This document shows, piece by piece, positions 42,840-50,466 of a stretch of DNA of 64,000 nt (within the stretch, counting starts at the first letter, position 1; the number at the start of each line of letters is the position of its first letter). A program made the translations under genes and the position numbers. A model generated the notes under the pieces. The model was not told where the DNA came from and made no database searches. It was given only the letters and a program-made list of their open reading frames with translations. This DNA comes from Kineococcus terrestris (lineage in GTDB: Bacteria > Actinomycetota > Actinomycetes > Actinomycetales > Kineococcaceae), in assembly GCF_041020765.1 (NCBI RefSeq), contig NZ_JBEUEJ010000001.1. One strand, 5' to 3'.

Positions 42840-44711
42840 TCAGGCCCGCCCGGCGGCGGGCGGGCCGTCCGCGCACCAGCGCGCCAGCTGCTCGGCCGTC
42901 AGCGGCCGCGCCAGGTGGAAGCCCTGCGCGTAGCGGCAGCCCAGGGCGGTGAGCCGCTCCAGCGTGGCGGCGTCCTCGACGCCCTCGACGACGACGTCGC
43001 AGCCCAGCTCCTCGCCCAGGCGCAGCACGGAGGCCACGACGGTGGCGGCCTCGCGGTGGGCGACGACGTGCTCGGTGAACGCCCGGTCCACCTTCAGCAC
43101 GGACACGGGCAGGTGCACGAGGCGGCTGAGGGAGGACCAGCCGGCGCCGAAGTCGTCGATGGCGACGGCGCACCCGCGCCGGCGCAGCCGGGCCAGGACG
43201 GTCGCGCCGGCCGGGTCGTGCAGGAACGCCGACTCGGTGATCTCCAGGACGAGGCGCTCGGCGGCCAGGCCGGAGTCGTCCAGGGTGCGGGCGACGGCGT
43301 GCTCCAGCAGCGGGTCCCCCAGCTCCAGCACGGAGACGTTGACGAACAGGCGCCGCGGCGAGCGCGCGCCCAGCTCCTCGTCCCAGGCGGCCAGTTGCCG
43401 GCACGCGGTGCGCAGCACCCACGCGCCGAGCGCGCGCACGAGGCCGGAGTGCTCGGCGGCGGGCACGAACTCGTCGGCGGTGAGGGTCCCGCGCTCGGGG
43501 TGCTCCCAGCGCAGCAGGGCCTCCACGGCGACGGCGCGGCCGGTGCCCAGGTCGACGACGGGCTGGTAGCGCAGGTGCAGCTGGCCGTCGGCCAGCGCGC
43601 GGCGCAGGGCGGGCACGAGGTCGGCGCGGGAGGTGGCGTCGGCGTAGGCGGCGGGGTCGAACAGCGCCCACCGGCCGCGGCCGCGCTGCTTGGCCAGGTA
43701 CATGGCGGCGTCGGCGTGGGAGACGAGGGTGTCGGCGGGGACGCGGTCGTCGGGGCCGAGGACGGCGACGCCGATGCTGGCCGAGGGCTGCACGGTGAGG
43801 TCGTCGGCGTCGGCGGGCACCGCGAACTCCTCCACGACCCGCTGGGCGACGGCGGTGGCGCGGGCGGGCGAGGCCAGCCCCTGCAGGAGGACGACGAACT
43901 CGTCGCCGCCGATGCGGGCGACGAGGTCGTCGGGGCGCAGGGCGCGGCGCAGCCGCTGGGCGCTGACGCGGATGAGCTGGTCGCCGGCGAGGTGGCCGTA
44001 GGTGTCGTTGGCGTACTTCAGCCCGTCGAGGTCGACGAAGAGGACGGCGACGCTGCCGGGCCGCGGGCTGGTGGCGACGACCTCGTCGAGGCGCTGCAGG
44101 AACGCCCAGCGCACGGGCAGGCCGGTCAGCGGGTCGTGGGCGGCGCGGTGGGCGAGCTCCTGGCGGGCGCGCCGGGCCTCGTCGCGGTCGCGGACGACGG
44201 ACAGGTAGGAGGCGGCCAGGTCGGCGAGCAGGCCGGCGGTGGCCAGCTCGCGGGCGCTGAAGGGCCGCGGCGCGGTGCGGTAGACGTCCAGGACGCCGAG
44301 CGGGCCGTCGCGCCCGGGCAGGGGCACGGCGGCCACGGTGCGCACGCCGAGGGCGACGGCCTCGGCCTGGTAGCGCGGCCAGTCGCCGTCGGCGGCGAGG
44401 TCACCGGAGGCGACGACCCGGCCGTGGCGCACGCAGTCCTGGCACGGGCCCTCCTGCAGCAGCTCCTGCACGTCCTCCAGGCGCCGGACGCCCTCGTGCA
44501 GGGAGTGGGCGAGGACGAGCCGGCCGTCCGCGCCGGGGACGACCACCCCCGCGCCGTCGGCGTGCAGGATGCGCACGGCGGCCTCGGCGAGGCGGCGCAG
44601 GAGGTCCTCGGCGGAGAAGTCGCCCGTGACGGTGCGGGTGAAGGTGCGCACGACCTCGACGACCTCGACGAGCTCGCGGTCGGCGGGGGTGGGTCCGACG
44701 GGCACGCGCAC
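42840..44711 (-). CDS. GAF-GGDEF-EAL cyclic-di-GMP protein
   Basis: A 623-aa soluble sensor protein. A GAF domain (about 10-165), a GGDEF domain (about 185-345) with intact GGDEF at residues 268-272, and an EAL domain (about 360-610) with EAL at 397-399 and DDFGAGWSSL. Both catalytic motifs are intact, so it could make and degrade c-di-GMP. The GAF domain has the CQDC pair near residue 90, which might bind metal or sense redox. No membrane segment. The GTG at 44711 has AGGGGGTG upstream; a TACCGT box at 44752-44757 could be its -10. It shares no promoter with the sugar genes. Confidence 0.93.
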   Translation of the reverse strand: MRVPVGPTPADRELVEVVEVVRTFTRTVTGDFSAEDLLRRLAEAAVRILHADGAGVVVPGADGRLVLAHSLHEGVRRLEDVQELLQEGPCQDCVRHGRVVASGDLAADGDWPRYQAEAVALGVRTVAAVPLPGRDGPLGVLDVYRTAPRPFSARELATAGLLADLAASYLSVVRDRDEARRARQELAHRAAHDPLTGLPVRWAFLQRLDEVVATSPRPGSVAVLFVDLDGLKYANDTYGHLAGDQLIRVSAQRLRRALRPDDLVARIGGDEFVVLLQGLASPARATAVAQRVVEEFAVPADADDLTVQPSASIGVAVLGPDDRVPADTLVSHADAAMYLAKQRGRGRWALFDPAAYADATSRADLVPALRRALADGQLHLRYQPVVDLGTGRAVAVEALLRWEHPERGTLTADEFVPAAEHSGLVRALGAWVLRTACRQLAAWDEELGARSPRRLFVNVSVLELGDPLLEHAVARTLDDSGLAAERLVLEITESAFLHDPAGATVLARLRRRGCAVAIDDFGAGWSSLSRLVHLPVSVLKVDRAFTEHVVAHREAATVVASVLRLGEELGCDVVVEGVEDAATLERLTALGCRYAQGFHLARPLTAEQLARWCADGPPAAGRA

Positions 44712-44817
44712 CCCCTGACGTCGCCGTCCCCCGTGGCTGGAGGGCGCGGGAACGGTAGCGCCGCGGGCGCGGCCGCGCGCGCCGGGCGCGAGGCGGTGGC
44801 GGTGGCGGACCGCGGGG

Positions 44818-45063
44818 TCAGCCGCGCAGGGCGTGCTCGTCGACGCGGCCGTCGTCGTCGAGGGCGTCGAGCGCGACCAGCCGCCACCAGGCGGGGGTGC
44901 GCGGGTGGGGGCCGGGGTCGACGCCGGCGGCCAGCAGCCAGGCGCGGTCGCGCCCGACGCGGCGGCGCCAGCGGCGGCGGTGCAGCCACCACAGCAGGGC
45001 GGCGTGGGCGGCGAGGAGCAGCAGGACGCAGCTCCAGTAGGCGCCGGGGGTCAGCAGCGGCAC
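44818..45063 (-). CDS. Small one-helix membrane protein, unknown
   Basis: An 81-aa protein. A hydrophobic N-terminal helix (SCVLLLLAAHAALLWWLH, residues 11-28) is followed by an Arg/Trp-rich cytoplasmic stretch and an acidic end. I do not recognise a family. That it is a real gene is supported by a TAGCGT box exactly 7 nt before its GTG, the same leaderless layout as neighbouring conserved genes. Confidence 0.6.
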   Translation of the reverse strand: MPLLTPGAYWSCVLLLLAAHAALLWWLHRRRWRRRVGRDRAWLLAAGVDPGPHPRTPAWWRLVALDALDDDGRVDEHALRG

Positions 45064-45070
45064 CCGCCGG

Positions 45071-45076
45071 ACGCTA
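45071..45076 (-). promoter_or_regulatory. -10 box of the small membrane protein gene (leaderless)
   Basis: TAGCGT on the minus strand, 7 nt, then GTG 45063. Confidence 0.55.
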
Positions 45077-45134
45077 CGAGCGGTGGGCGACCGCTCACCC
45101 CCCGCTCAGGAGGCCGGGGGGTGAACGGCAGGTG

Positions 45135-46352
45135 TCAGGCGTCGCGCCCGGCGCCGGCCGAGGGCAGCGCGGACAGGAACTGCGGCGCGCGCAGCCGCGC
45201 GTCCGCGAACGCGCGGGCCACCTCCTGCGCGACGGCGCCCACCGCGCCGGCCTCCACCAGGGCGATGGCCGACCCGCCGAACCCGCCGCCGGTCATCCGG
45301 GCGGCCAGCGCGCCGGCGGAGCGGGCCGCGTCCACGGCCAGGTCCAGTTCCCGGCAGGAGACCTCGTAGTCGTGGCGCAGCGACTCGTGGGAGGCGTCCA
45401 GCAGCGGGGCGACCTCGCGCGCGCGCCCGGCCCGCAGCAGGTCCGCGGTGCGGCGCACCCGGTCGATCTCGGTGACGGCGTGGCGCACCCGCCGGCGCAG
45501 GACGGCGACGTCGTCGCCGGGCCCGGCCGCGGCGGCCAACCGCTCCAGGGCGTCGTCCAGGTCGTCGGGGTCCACCTCGCGCAGCGTCGGCACCCCGAGC
45601 AGGCGCGCGGCGCGCTCGACGTCGGCGCGGCGCGCGCCGTACTCCCCGCCGGAGTGCGAGTGCGCGGCGCGGGTGTCGACCACCAGCAGCGCGAGGCCGG
45701 CGGCGGCCAGGTCCAGCGGCAGGTGCTCGACGGTGTCGTCGCGGGTGTCCAGCAGGATCCCGCCGCCGGGGCGGCAGCGCAGCGAGGCCGCCTGGTCCAT
45801 CCCGCCGGTCGCGGCGCCCGCGACGACGTTCTCCGCCTGCACGCACGCCGCGGCCAGCTCGGCGCGGCCGGCGTCGTCGGTGGGCAGGTCGTCCAGGTCG
45901 GCCAGGGCGATCGCGACGGCGCACTCCAGCGCCGCCGAGGACGACAGCCCCGAGCCCAGCGGGACGTGCCCGTCGACGACGGCGTCGAAGCCGTGCGCGG
46001 TGCCCATCGCCCACGCCACCCCCGCCACGTAGGCGGCCCACCCGTCGGGGGCGCCGGGGCCGACCTCGGACAGGGAACCCTCCCAGTCGGCGCCGGCCTC
46101 CTGCGCGGAGCGCACGCGCACGACGTCGTCGTGGCGCGGGCTGAGCGCGACGAACGTGCGGTGCGGCAGGGCCAGCGGCAGGCACAGCCCGCCGGTGTAG
46201 TCGACGTGCTCGCCGACGAGGTTCACCCGTCCCGGCGCCGACCACACCCCCTCGGGCGTCTCGCCGAACACGTCACCGAACGCGGCGGCGACGGCCCCGG
46301 CCGCCTCCGCGCGCGCCGGCGCCTCGAAGAACCGCGCGTCCGCCACGCTCAC
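45135..46352 (-). CDS. galK: Galactokinase
   Basis: A 405-aa GHMP kinase phosphorylating galactose. Family motifs: SAPGRVNLVGEHVDYTGG at the N terminus (sugar site), PLGSGLSSSAALECA (ATP loop) and ARMTGGGFGGSAIALV near the C terminus. The GTG overlaps the galT stop by 4 nt. Last gene of the operon GH42-deoR-galT-galK; galE is not in the window. Confidence 0.96.
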   Translation of the reverse strand: MSVADARFFEAPARAEAAGAVAAAFGDVFGETPEGVWSAPGRVNLVGEHVDYTGGLCLPLALPHRTFVALSPRHDDVVRVRSAQEAGADWEGSLSEVGPGAPDGWAAYVAGVAWAMGTAHGFDAVVDGHVPLGSGLSSSAALECAVAIALADLDDLPTDDAGRAELAAACVQAENVVAGAATGGMDQAASLRCRPGGGILLDTRDDTVEHLPLDLAAAGLALLVVDTRAAHSHSGGEYGARRADVERAARLLGVPTLREVDPDDLDDALERLAAAAGPGDDVAVLRRRVRHAVTEIDRVRRTADLLRAGRAREVAPLLDASHESLRHDYEVSCRELDLAVDAARSAGALAARMTGGGFGGSAIALVEAGAVGAVAQEVARAFADARLRAPQFLSALPSAGAGRDA

Positions 46353-47512
46353 GCCACCTCCCGCAGCCGCTGCGCGACCGCCTCGGGCGTGGTGTCGTTG
46401 ATCCACGCCGCCATCGCCGACTCCGAGCCGGCCAGGTACTTCACCTTCCCCGGCCCGCGCAGCACGCTGAACACCTGCAGGTGCAGCCGGAACTCCTCCC
46501 GGCCGGTGCGCACGGGCGCCTGGTGCCACCCGGCGATGTAGGGCAGCGGGTGGTCGTCGGGGTGGTAGCGGTCCAGCCGGCCCAGCAGGTCCAGGTAGGC
46601 GGTGACCAGGTCGGCGCGCTCGGCGTCGTCGAGGGCCGGCAGGTCGGGCACGTCGCGGTGCGGGGCGAGGTGGACCTCCACGGGCCAGCGGGCCGCGGCC
46701 GGCACGTAGGCCGTCCAGTGCTCGGTCTCCAGGACGACGCGGGTGCCGGCGCGGCGCTCGGCGTCCAGCACGTCGCGGAACAGGTTGCGGCCCGTGGCCG
46801 CGCGGTGCTCGGCGGCGCGGCGCAGGGTCGTGGCGGTGCGCGGCGTCACGAACGGGTAGCCGTAGATCTGCCCGTGCGGGTGCGGCAGGGTCACCCCGAT
46901 CTCCTGCCCGCGGTTCTCGAAGCAGAACACCTGCTCCACGCCCGGCACGCGCGCCAGGCCCTCGGTGCGGTCCACCCACGCCTCCACCACGGTGCGCGCG
47001 CGGTGCGGCGCCAGGGTCCCGAAGGAGCCGGTGGCCTCGCTGGTGAAGCAGACGACCTCGGTGCGCCCGGTGCCCGGCCGCACCGGCCACAGCTCCTCGC
47101 CGTCGACGAGACCGGGTTCGCCGCCCACGCGGGTGGAGAAGGAGGGGAACCGGTTCTCGAACACGACGACGTCGTAGGAGTCGTCGGGGACCTCGGTGGG
47201 GAACCCGCCGGGGACGGTGGGCGCCAGCGGGTCCTGGTCCGGCGGCGGCATGAGGGTGCGGTCGTTGCGGTGCGAGGCCATCGCGATCCAGTCGCCCGTC
47301 AGCGGGTCGTAGCGCACCTGGGTGCGGCCGCGCACGACGTCGTCGGCGGGCGGCAGCGGGCGGGTGTCCACGGCGTCGCGCACCCGCGTGCCGGACAGCC
47401 ACGGCTCGGTGTCGTCGAAGTAGATGAGCTCGCGGCCGTCGGCCATCCGGGTCGACGTGCGCCGGAACGCGTGCGCGCTCCCGGTCGGGGTCTCGCGGGT
47501 CTCGCGGGTCAC
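46349..47512 (-). CDS. galT: Galactose-1-phosphate uridylyltransferase
   Basis: A 387-aa HIT-superfamily enzyme exchanging UMP between UDP-glucose and galactose-1-phosphate. The active-site HPHGQIYGYPF motif carries the nucleophilic His; RYDPLTGDWIAMASHRNDR and the second-domain AGWHQAP with the metal-type His are also present. The N terminus carries a short repeat (RETRET) encoded by a 9-bp tandem repeat. The start overlaps the deoR-type gene stop (GTGA). Confidence 0.95.
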   Translation of the reverse strand: MTRETRETPTGSAHAFRRTSTRMADGRELIYFDDTEPWLSGTRVRDAVDTRPLPPADDVVRGRTQVRYDPLTGDWIAMASHRNDRTLMPPPDQDPLAPTVPGGFPTEVPDDSYDVVVFENRFPSFSTRVGGEPGLVDGEELWPVRPGTGRTEVVCFTSEATGSFGTLAPHRARTVVEAWVDRTEGLARVPGVEQVFCFENRGQEIGVTLPHPHGQIYGYPFVTPRTATTLRRAAEHRAATGRNLFRDVLDAERRAGTRVVLETEHWTAYVPAAARWPVEVHLAPHRDVPDLPALDDAERADLVTAYLDLLGRLDRYHPDDHPLPYIAGWHQAPVRTGREEFRLHLQVFSVLRGPGKVKYLAGSESAMAAWINDTTPEAVAQRLREVA

Positions 47513-48309
47513 GGGGTGTCCTCCTCGGGGGCGGTGACGAGGTCGCCGACGACGTCGCGCACGGCGTCGCGGGCGTCGGCGGGGAAGGCGGTGTCGGTGA
47601 CGAGGACGTCGACGGCGTCGAGCCCGGCGATGGTCGCCAGGCCTACGACGCCCCACTTGGTGGCGTCGGCGACGACGACGAGGGAGCGCGCGCACTCCAC
47701 GAGCGCGCGGTCGGTCTCGGCCTCGGCGAGGTTCGGGGTGGTCAGCCCGGCGCGCCCGTCCAGGCCGTGGACGCCGAGGAACAGCTGGTCCACGTGCAGG
47801 CCGGCCAGGCTGCGCACGGCGACGGGGCCGGTGAGCGCGTCGGAGGGGGTGCGCACGCCGCCGGTGAGCACGACGGTGCGCCCGGTCTCCTCGGCGCCCG
47901 GTTCGTGCAGGACGTCGGCCACCCGCGGGGAGTTCGTCACGACGGTCAGGTCCGGCACGCCGCGCAGGGCGCGCGCCAGCTCCACCGTCGTCGTGCCCGC
48001 CGACAGCGCCACGGACGCGCCGGGGCGCACGAGAGCGGCTGCGGCGCGGGCGATCGCGCGCTTCTGCGCGGTCTGCAGCTCGGCCTTCGCGGCGAACCCC
48101 GGCTCGGCGCTGCTGCGCTCGTCCAGGGAGGCGGCCCCGCCGTGCACGCGGGCGACGAGCCCGCGCCGGTGCAGCTCGCCGATGTCGCGGCGCACCGTCA
48201 TGTCGGACACGCCCAGGCGCTCGACGAGGTCGGCGACCCGCACCCCGCCGCGCTCGCGGACGGCCTCGAGGATGAGCGCCTGGCGCTGGTGGGCCAGCAC
48301 GGCGCTCAC
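47509..48309 (-). CDS. DeoR/GlpR-family transcriptional regulator of the galactose operon
   Basis: A 266-aa regulator. The N-terminal HTH of DeoR type (VRVADLVERLGVSDMTVRRDIGELHRRGLVARVHGGA) and the sugar-phosphate-sensing DeoRC domain (LSAGTTTVELARAL, FLGVHGLDGRAGLTTPN) are complete. Located second in the operon, coupled on both sides, so it is autoregulated. Tandem 10-bp repeats at 50404-50423 upstream of the operon are its likely operator. The effector is probably a phosphorylated sugar such as galactose-1-phosphate or tagatose phosphate. Confidence 0.92.
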   Translation of the reverse strand: MSAVLAHQRQALILEAVRERGGVRVADLVERLGVSDMTVRRDIGELHRRGLVARVHGGAASLDERSSAEPGFAAKAELQTAQKRAIARAAAALVRPGASVALSAGTTTVELARALRGVPDLTVVTNSPRVADVLHEPGAEETGRTVVLTGGVRTPSDALTGPVAVRSLAGLHVDQLFLGVHGLDGRAGLTTPNLAEAETDRALVECARSLVVVADATKWGVVGLATIAGLDAVDVLVTDTAFPADARDAVRDVVGDLVTAPEEDTP

Positions 48310-50387
48310 CGCGCCTCGCGGACGACGGCGCTCGCGCCGGGGGCCAGGTGCAGCTCGCCCGCCACGTCGCGGCGGGCGACCTCGTCGAACCCGGTGACCG
48401 CGACGGTGGCGGGCTCCGACCCCGTGGCGAAGGCGAACAGCCAGCTGCGCCCGTCGGCGTGCCGGCGGCGCACGACGTCGACCTCCCCCGTGGCGGCGGC
48501 GACCGGCCCGACCCCGGCGGCCGCGAGCACGCGCTCCAGCAGGGCGCCCAGACCCGCGTCGTCCAGGGAGGTGCCGCAGTACCAGGCGGTGCCGCGCCGG
48601 GTCAGCGCCGGGCTGCCCGCGATGGGGCCGGTGTACCGGGCCAGGACCTCGGTGCCGTCGGCGGCGGTGCCGCGCTCGGTCCAGGTGCTCACCGCCGACC
48701 CGTCGTCGAGGACCGCGGTGCGCCCGGGCAGCAGGGGGTGGAACTCCTCCACGCGCACGCCGAGCAGGTCGCGGAACGCGCCGGGGTAGCCGCCCAGGCG
48801 CACGCGGGCGCGCTCGTCGACCAGGCCGGAGGCGTAGGTGACGAGGACGTGCACGCCGGCCGCGGCGGCGTCGGCGACGGCCCGCGCGGTGGCGTCGTCG
48901 GTGAGGTACAGGGTCGGGACGACGACGGCGCGGTACCCGCGCAGGACGGCGGCGAGGTCCTCGACCTCCTCACCGGGGTGCGCGGGGCGGAACGAGCCGA
49001 CGCCCAGGACGTCGGCGCCGACCTGCCGCCGGCGCAGCGCGGAGTGCACGCGGTGCGCCTCGCGCAGGTGGTGCAGCTCGCGGCTGGGCAGCGTCTCGCT
49101 CTCCAGCGCCCACGCGTTCTGCCAGTCCACCAGCAGCGCGACGTCGGCCTGCACGTCGCTGCCGGCGACGTCGCCCAGGCGCGAGAGCAGATCGCCGAGC
49201 TCGGCGACCTCGCGGAAGCGGTCGGTGTCCGGCCCGGCGTGCGGGACGAGGGCGGAGTGCCACTGCTCGGCGCCGCCGGCGGAGGCGCGCCACTGGAAGA
49301 AGCAGACGCCGTCGGCGCCGCGGGCGACGTGCTGCAGGGAGTCGCGCAGCATGTCGCCGGGGGCCTTGGCGACGTTGACGGGCTGCCAGTTCACCGCGCT
49401 GGTGGAGTGCTCCATGAGCAGCCACGGCCCGCGCGCGATCCCGCGGGTGAGGTCGGCGGAGAACGCCAGTTCCGGTCGCGGGTCCAGCGGGTCGCCCAGG
49501 GAGCCGGGGCCGGTGCCGGGCACGAGGTAGTGGTCGTTGGAGACGACGTCCTGCTCGCGGGCCCAGCGCGCGTAGTCCATCGCCGTCTGCCCCGCGGTCA
49601 CCATGAAGTTCGTCGTGACGGGCACGTCGGGGGTGCGCCGGCGCAGGACCTCCTTCTCCGCCAGGTGCTGCCCGAGCAGCTCGTCGGAGGAGAACCGCGC
49701 GAAGTCCAGGGCGTGGGCGGGGTTGGCGAAGCTGGAGGACAGCGCCGGCACCTGCACCTGCTCCAGGTCGGTGTAGTGCTGGCTCCAGAACGCCGTCGCC
49801 CAGGCCTCGTTCAGCTCCTCGACGCCGGCGTAGCGCGCGGCGAGCCAGCGGCGGAAGGACGCCGCCGACACGTCGCAGTAGCAGCGGGCGTTGTGGCAGC
49901 CGAGCTCGTTGCTGACGTGCCACAGCCGCAGCGCGGGGTGGTCGCCGTAGCGGGCGGCCAGGGTGTCGACGAGCAGCAGGGAGCGCTCGCGGTAGACGGG
50001 GGAGCTGGGGCACCAGCTCTGCCGGCTGCCGAACGTGGCGCGGCGGCCCTCGCGGTCCACGGGCAGCACCTCGGGCCAGCGCGCGGTCATCCACGCGGGC
50101 GGGGAGGCCGTCGCGGTGGCGAGGCTGACGCCGATCCCGCCGGCGTGCAGGTCGTCCAGGACGGCGTCGAACCAGCCGAGGTCGAAGCGGTCCGGCTCCG
50201 GTTCGAGCAGGCCCCAGGAGAAGATGCCGACGGAGACCAGGCTCACGCCGGCGCGCTGCATGAGCGCGACGTCCTCGCGGCGCACCTCCTCCGGCCACTG
50301 CTCGGGGTTGTAGTCCGCCCCGAAGGCGATCCGCGTCTGCCCGCCGGGTCCCTGGCTCCACTGCCGCACCCGGTCAGCATGGGGCAC
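48306..50387 (-). CDS. Beta-galactosidase, glycoside hydrolase family 42
   Basis: A 693-aa cytoplasmic beta-galactosidase. GADYNPEQWPEEV opens the catalytic domain, the acid/base is Glu161 (HVSNELGC), the nucleophile Glu326 (LLMEHSTSAVNW), and the Zn-binding cysteines CHNARCYC follow the acid/base. The trimerisation and C-terminal beta domains are complete. GTG 50387 is chosen; GTG 50369 (six residues shorter) is an alternative. First gene of the galactose operon, divergent from a GH2 enzyme, so the cell has two structurally unrelated beta-galactosidases under one control region. Confidence 0.92.
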   Translation of the reverse strand: MPHADRVRQWSQGPGGQTRIAFGADYNPEQWPEEVRREDVALMQRAGVSLVSVGIFSWGLLEPEPDRFDLGWFDAVLDDLHAGGIGVSLATATASPPAWMTARWPEVLPVDREGRRATFGSRQSWCPSSPVYRERSLLLVDTLAARYGDHPALRLWHVSNELGCHNARCYCDVSAASFRRWLAARYAGVEELNEAWATAFWSQHYTDLEQVQVPALSSSFANPAHALDFARFSSDELLGQHLAEKEVLRRRTPDVPVTTNFMVTAGQTAMDYARWAREQDVVSNDHYLVPGTGPGSLGDPLDPRPELAFSADLTRGIARGPWLLMEHSTSAVNWQPVNVAKAPGDMLRDSLQHVARGADGVCFFQWRASAGGAEQWHSALVPHAGPDTDRFREVAELGDLLSRLGDVAGSDVQADVALLVDWQNAWALESETLPSRELHHLREAHRVHSALRRRQVGADVLGVGSFRPAHPGEEVEDLAAVLRGYRAVVVPTLYLTDDATARAVADAAAAGVHVLVTYASGLVDERARVRLGGYPGAFRDLLGVRVEEFHPLLPGRTAVLDDGSAVSTWTERGTAADGTEVLARYTGPIAGSPALTRRGTAWYCGTSLDDAGLGALLERVLAAAGVGPVAAATGEVDVVRRRHADGRSWLFAFATGSEPATVAVTGFDEVARRDVAGELHLAPGASAVVREAR

Positions 50388-50403
50388 GCTCGCCCGATGG
50401 TCA

Positions 50404-50423
50404 AACACGAGCGAACACGAACG
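50404..50423. promoter_or_regulatory. Tandem 10-bp repeats, candidate DeoR operator
   Basis: AACACGAGCG is followed directly by AACACGAACG. The repeats lie 9 bp upstream of the GH2 -35 box and 17 bp upstream of the GH42 start on the other strand, within the 79-bp divergent interval, so one regulator could control both arms. DeoR-family sites are often direct repeats of this kind. Confidence 0.55.
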
Positions 50424-50431
50424 GACAGAGG

Positions 50432-50460
50432 TTGACACGCCCGGGAGCGGCGGCGAGGCT
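50432..50460 (+). promoter_or_regulatory. Promoter of the GH2 beta-galactosidase gene (leaderless)
   Basis: Consensus -35 TTGACA (50432-50437), 17-bp spacer, -10 GAGGCT (50455-50460), then 6 nt to GTG 50467: the clearest complete promoter in the window. Confidence 0.7.
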
Positions 50461-50466
50461 GCCGCG

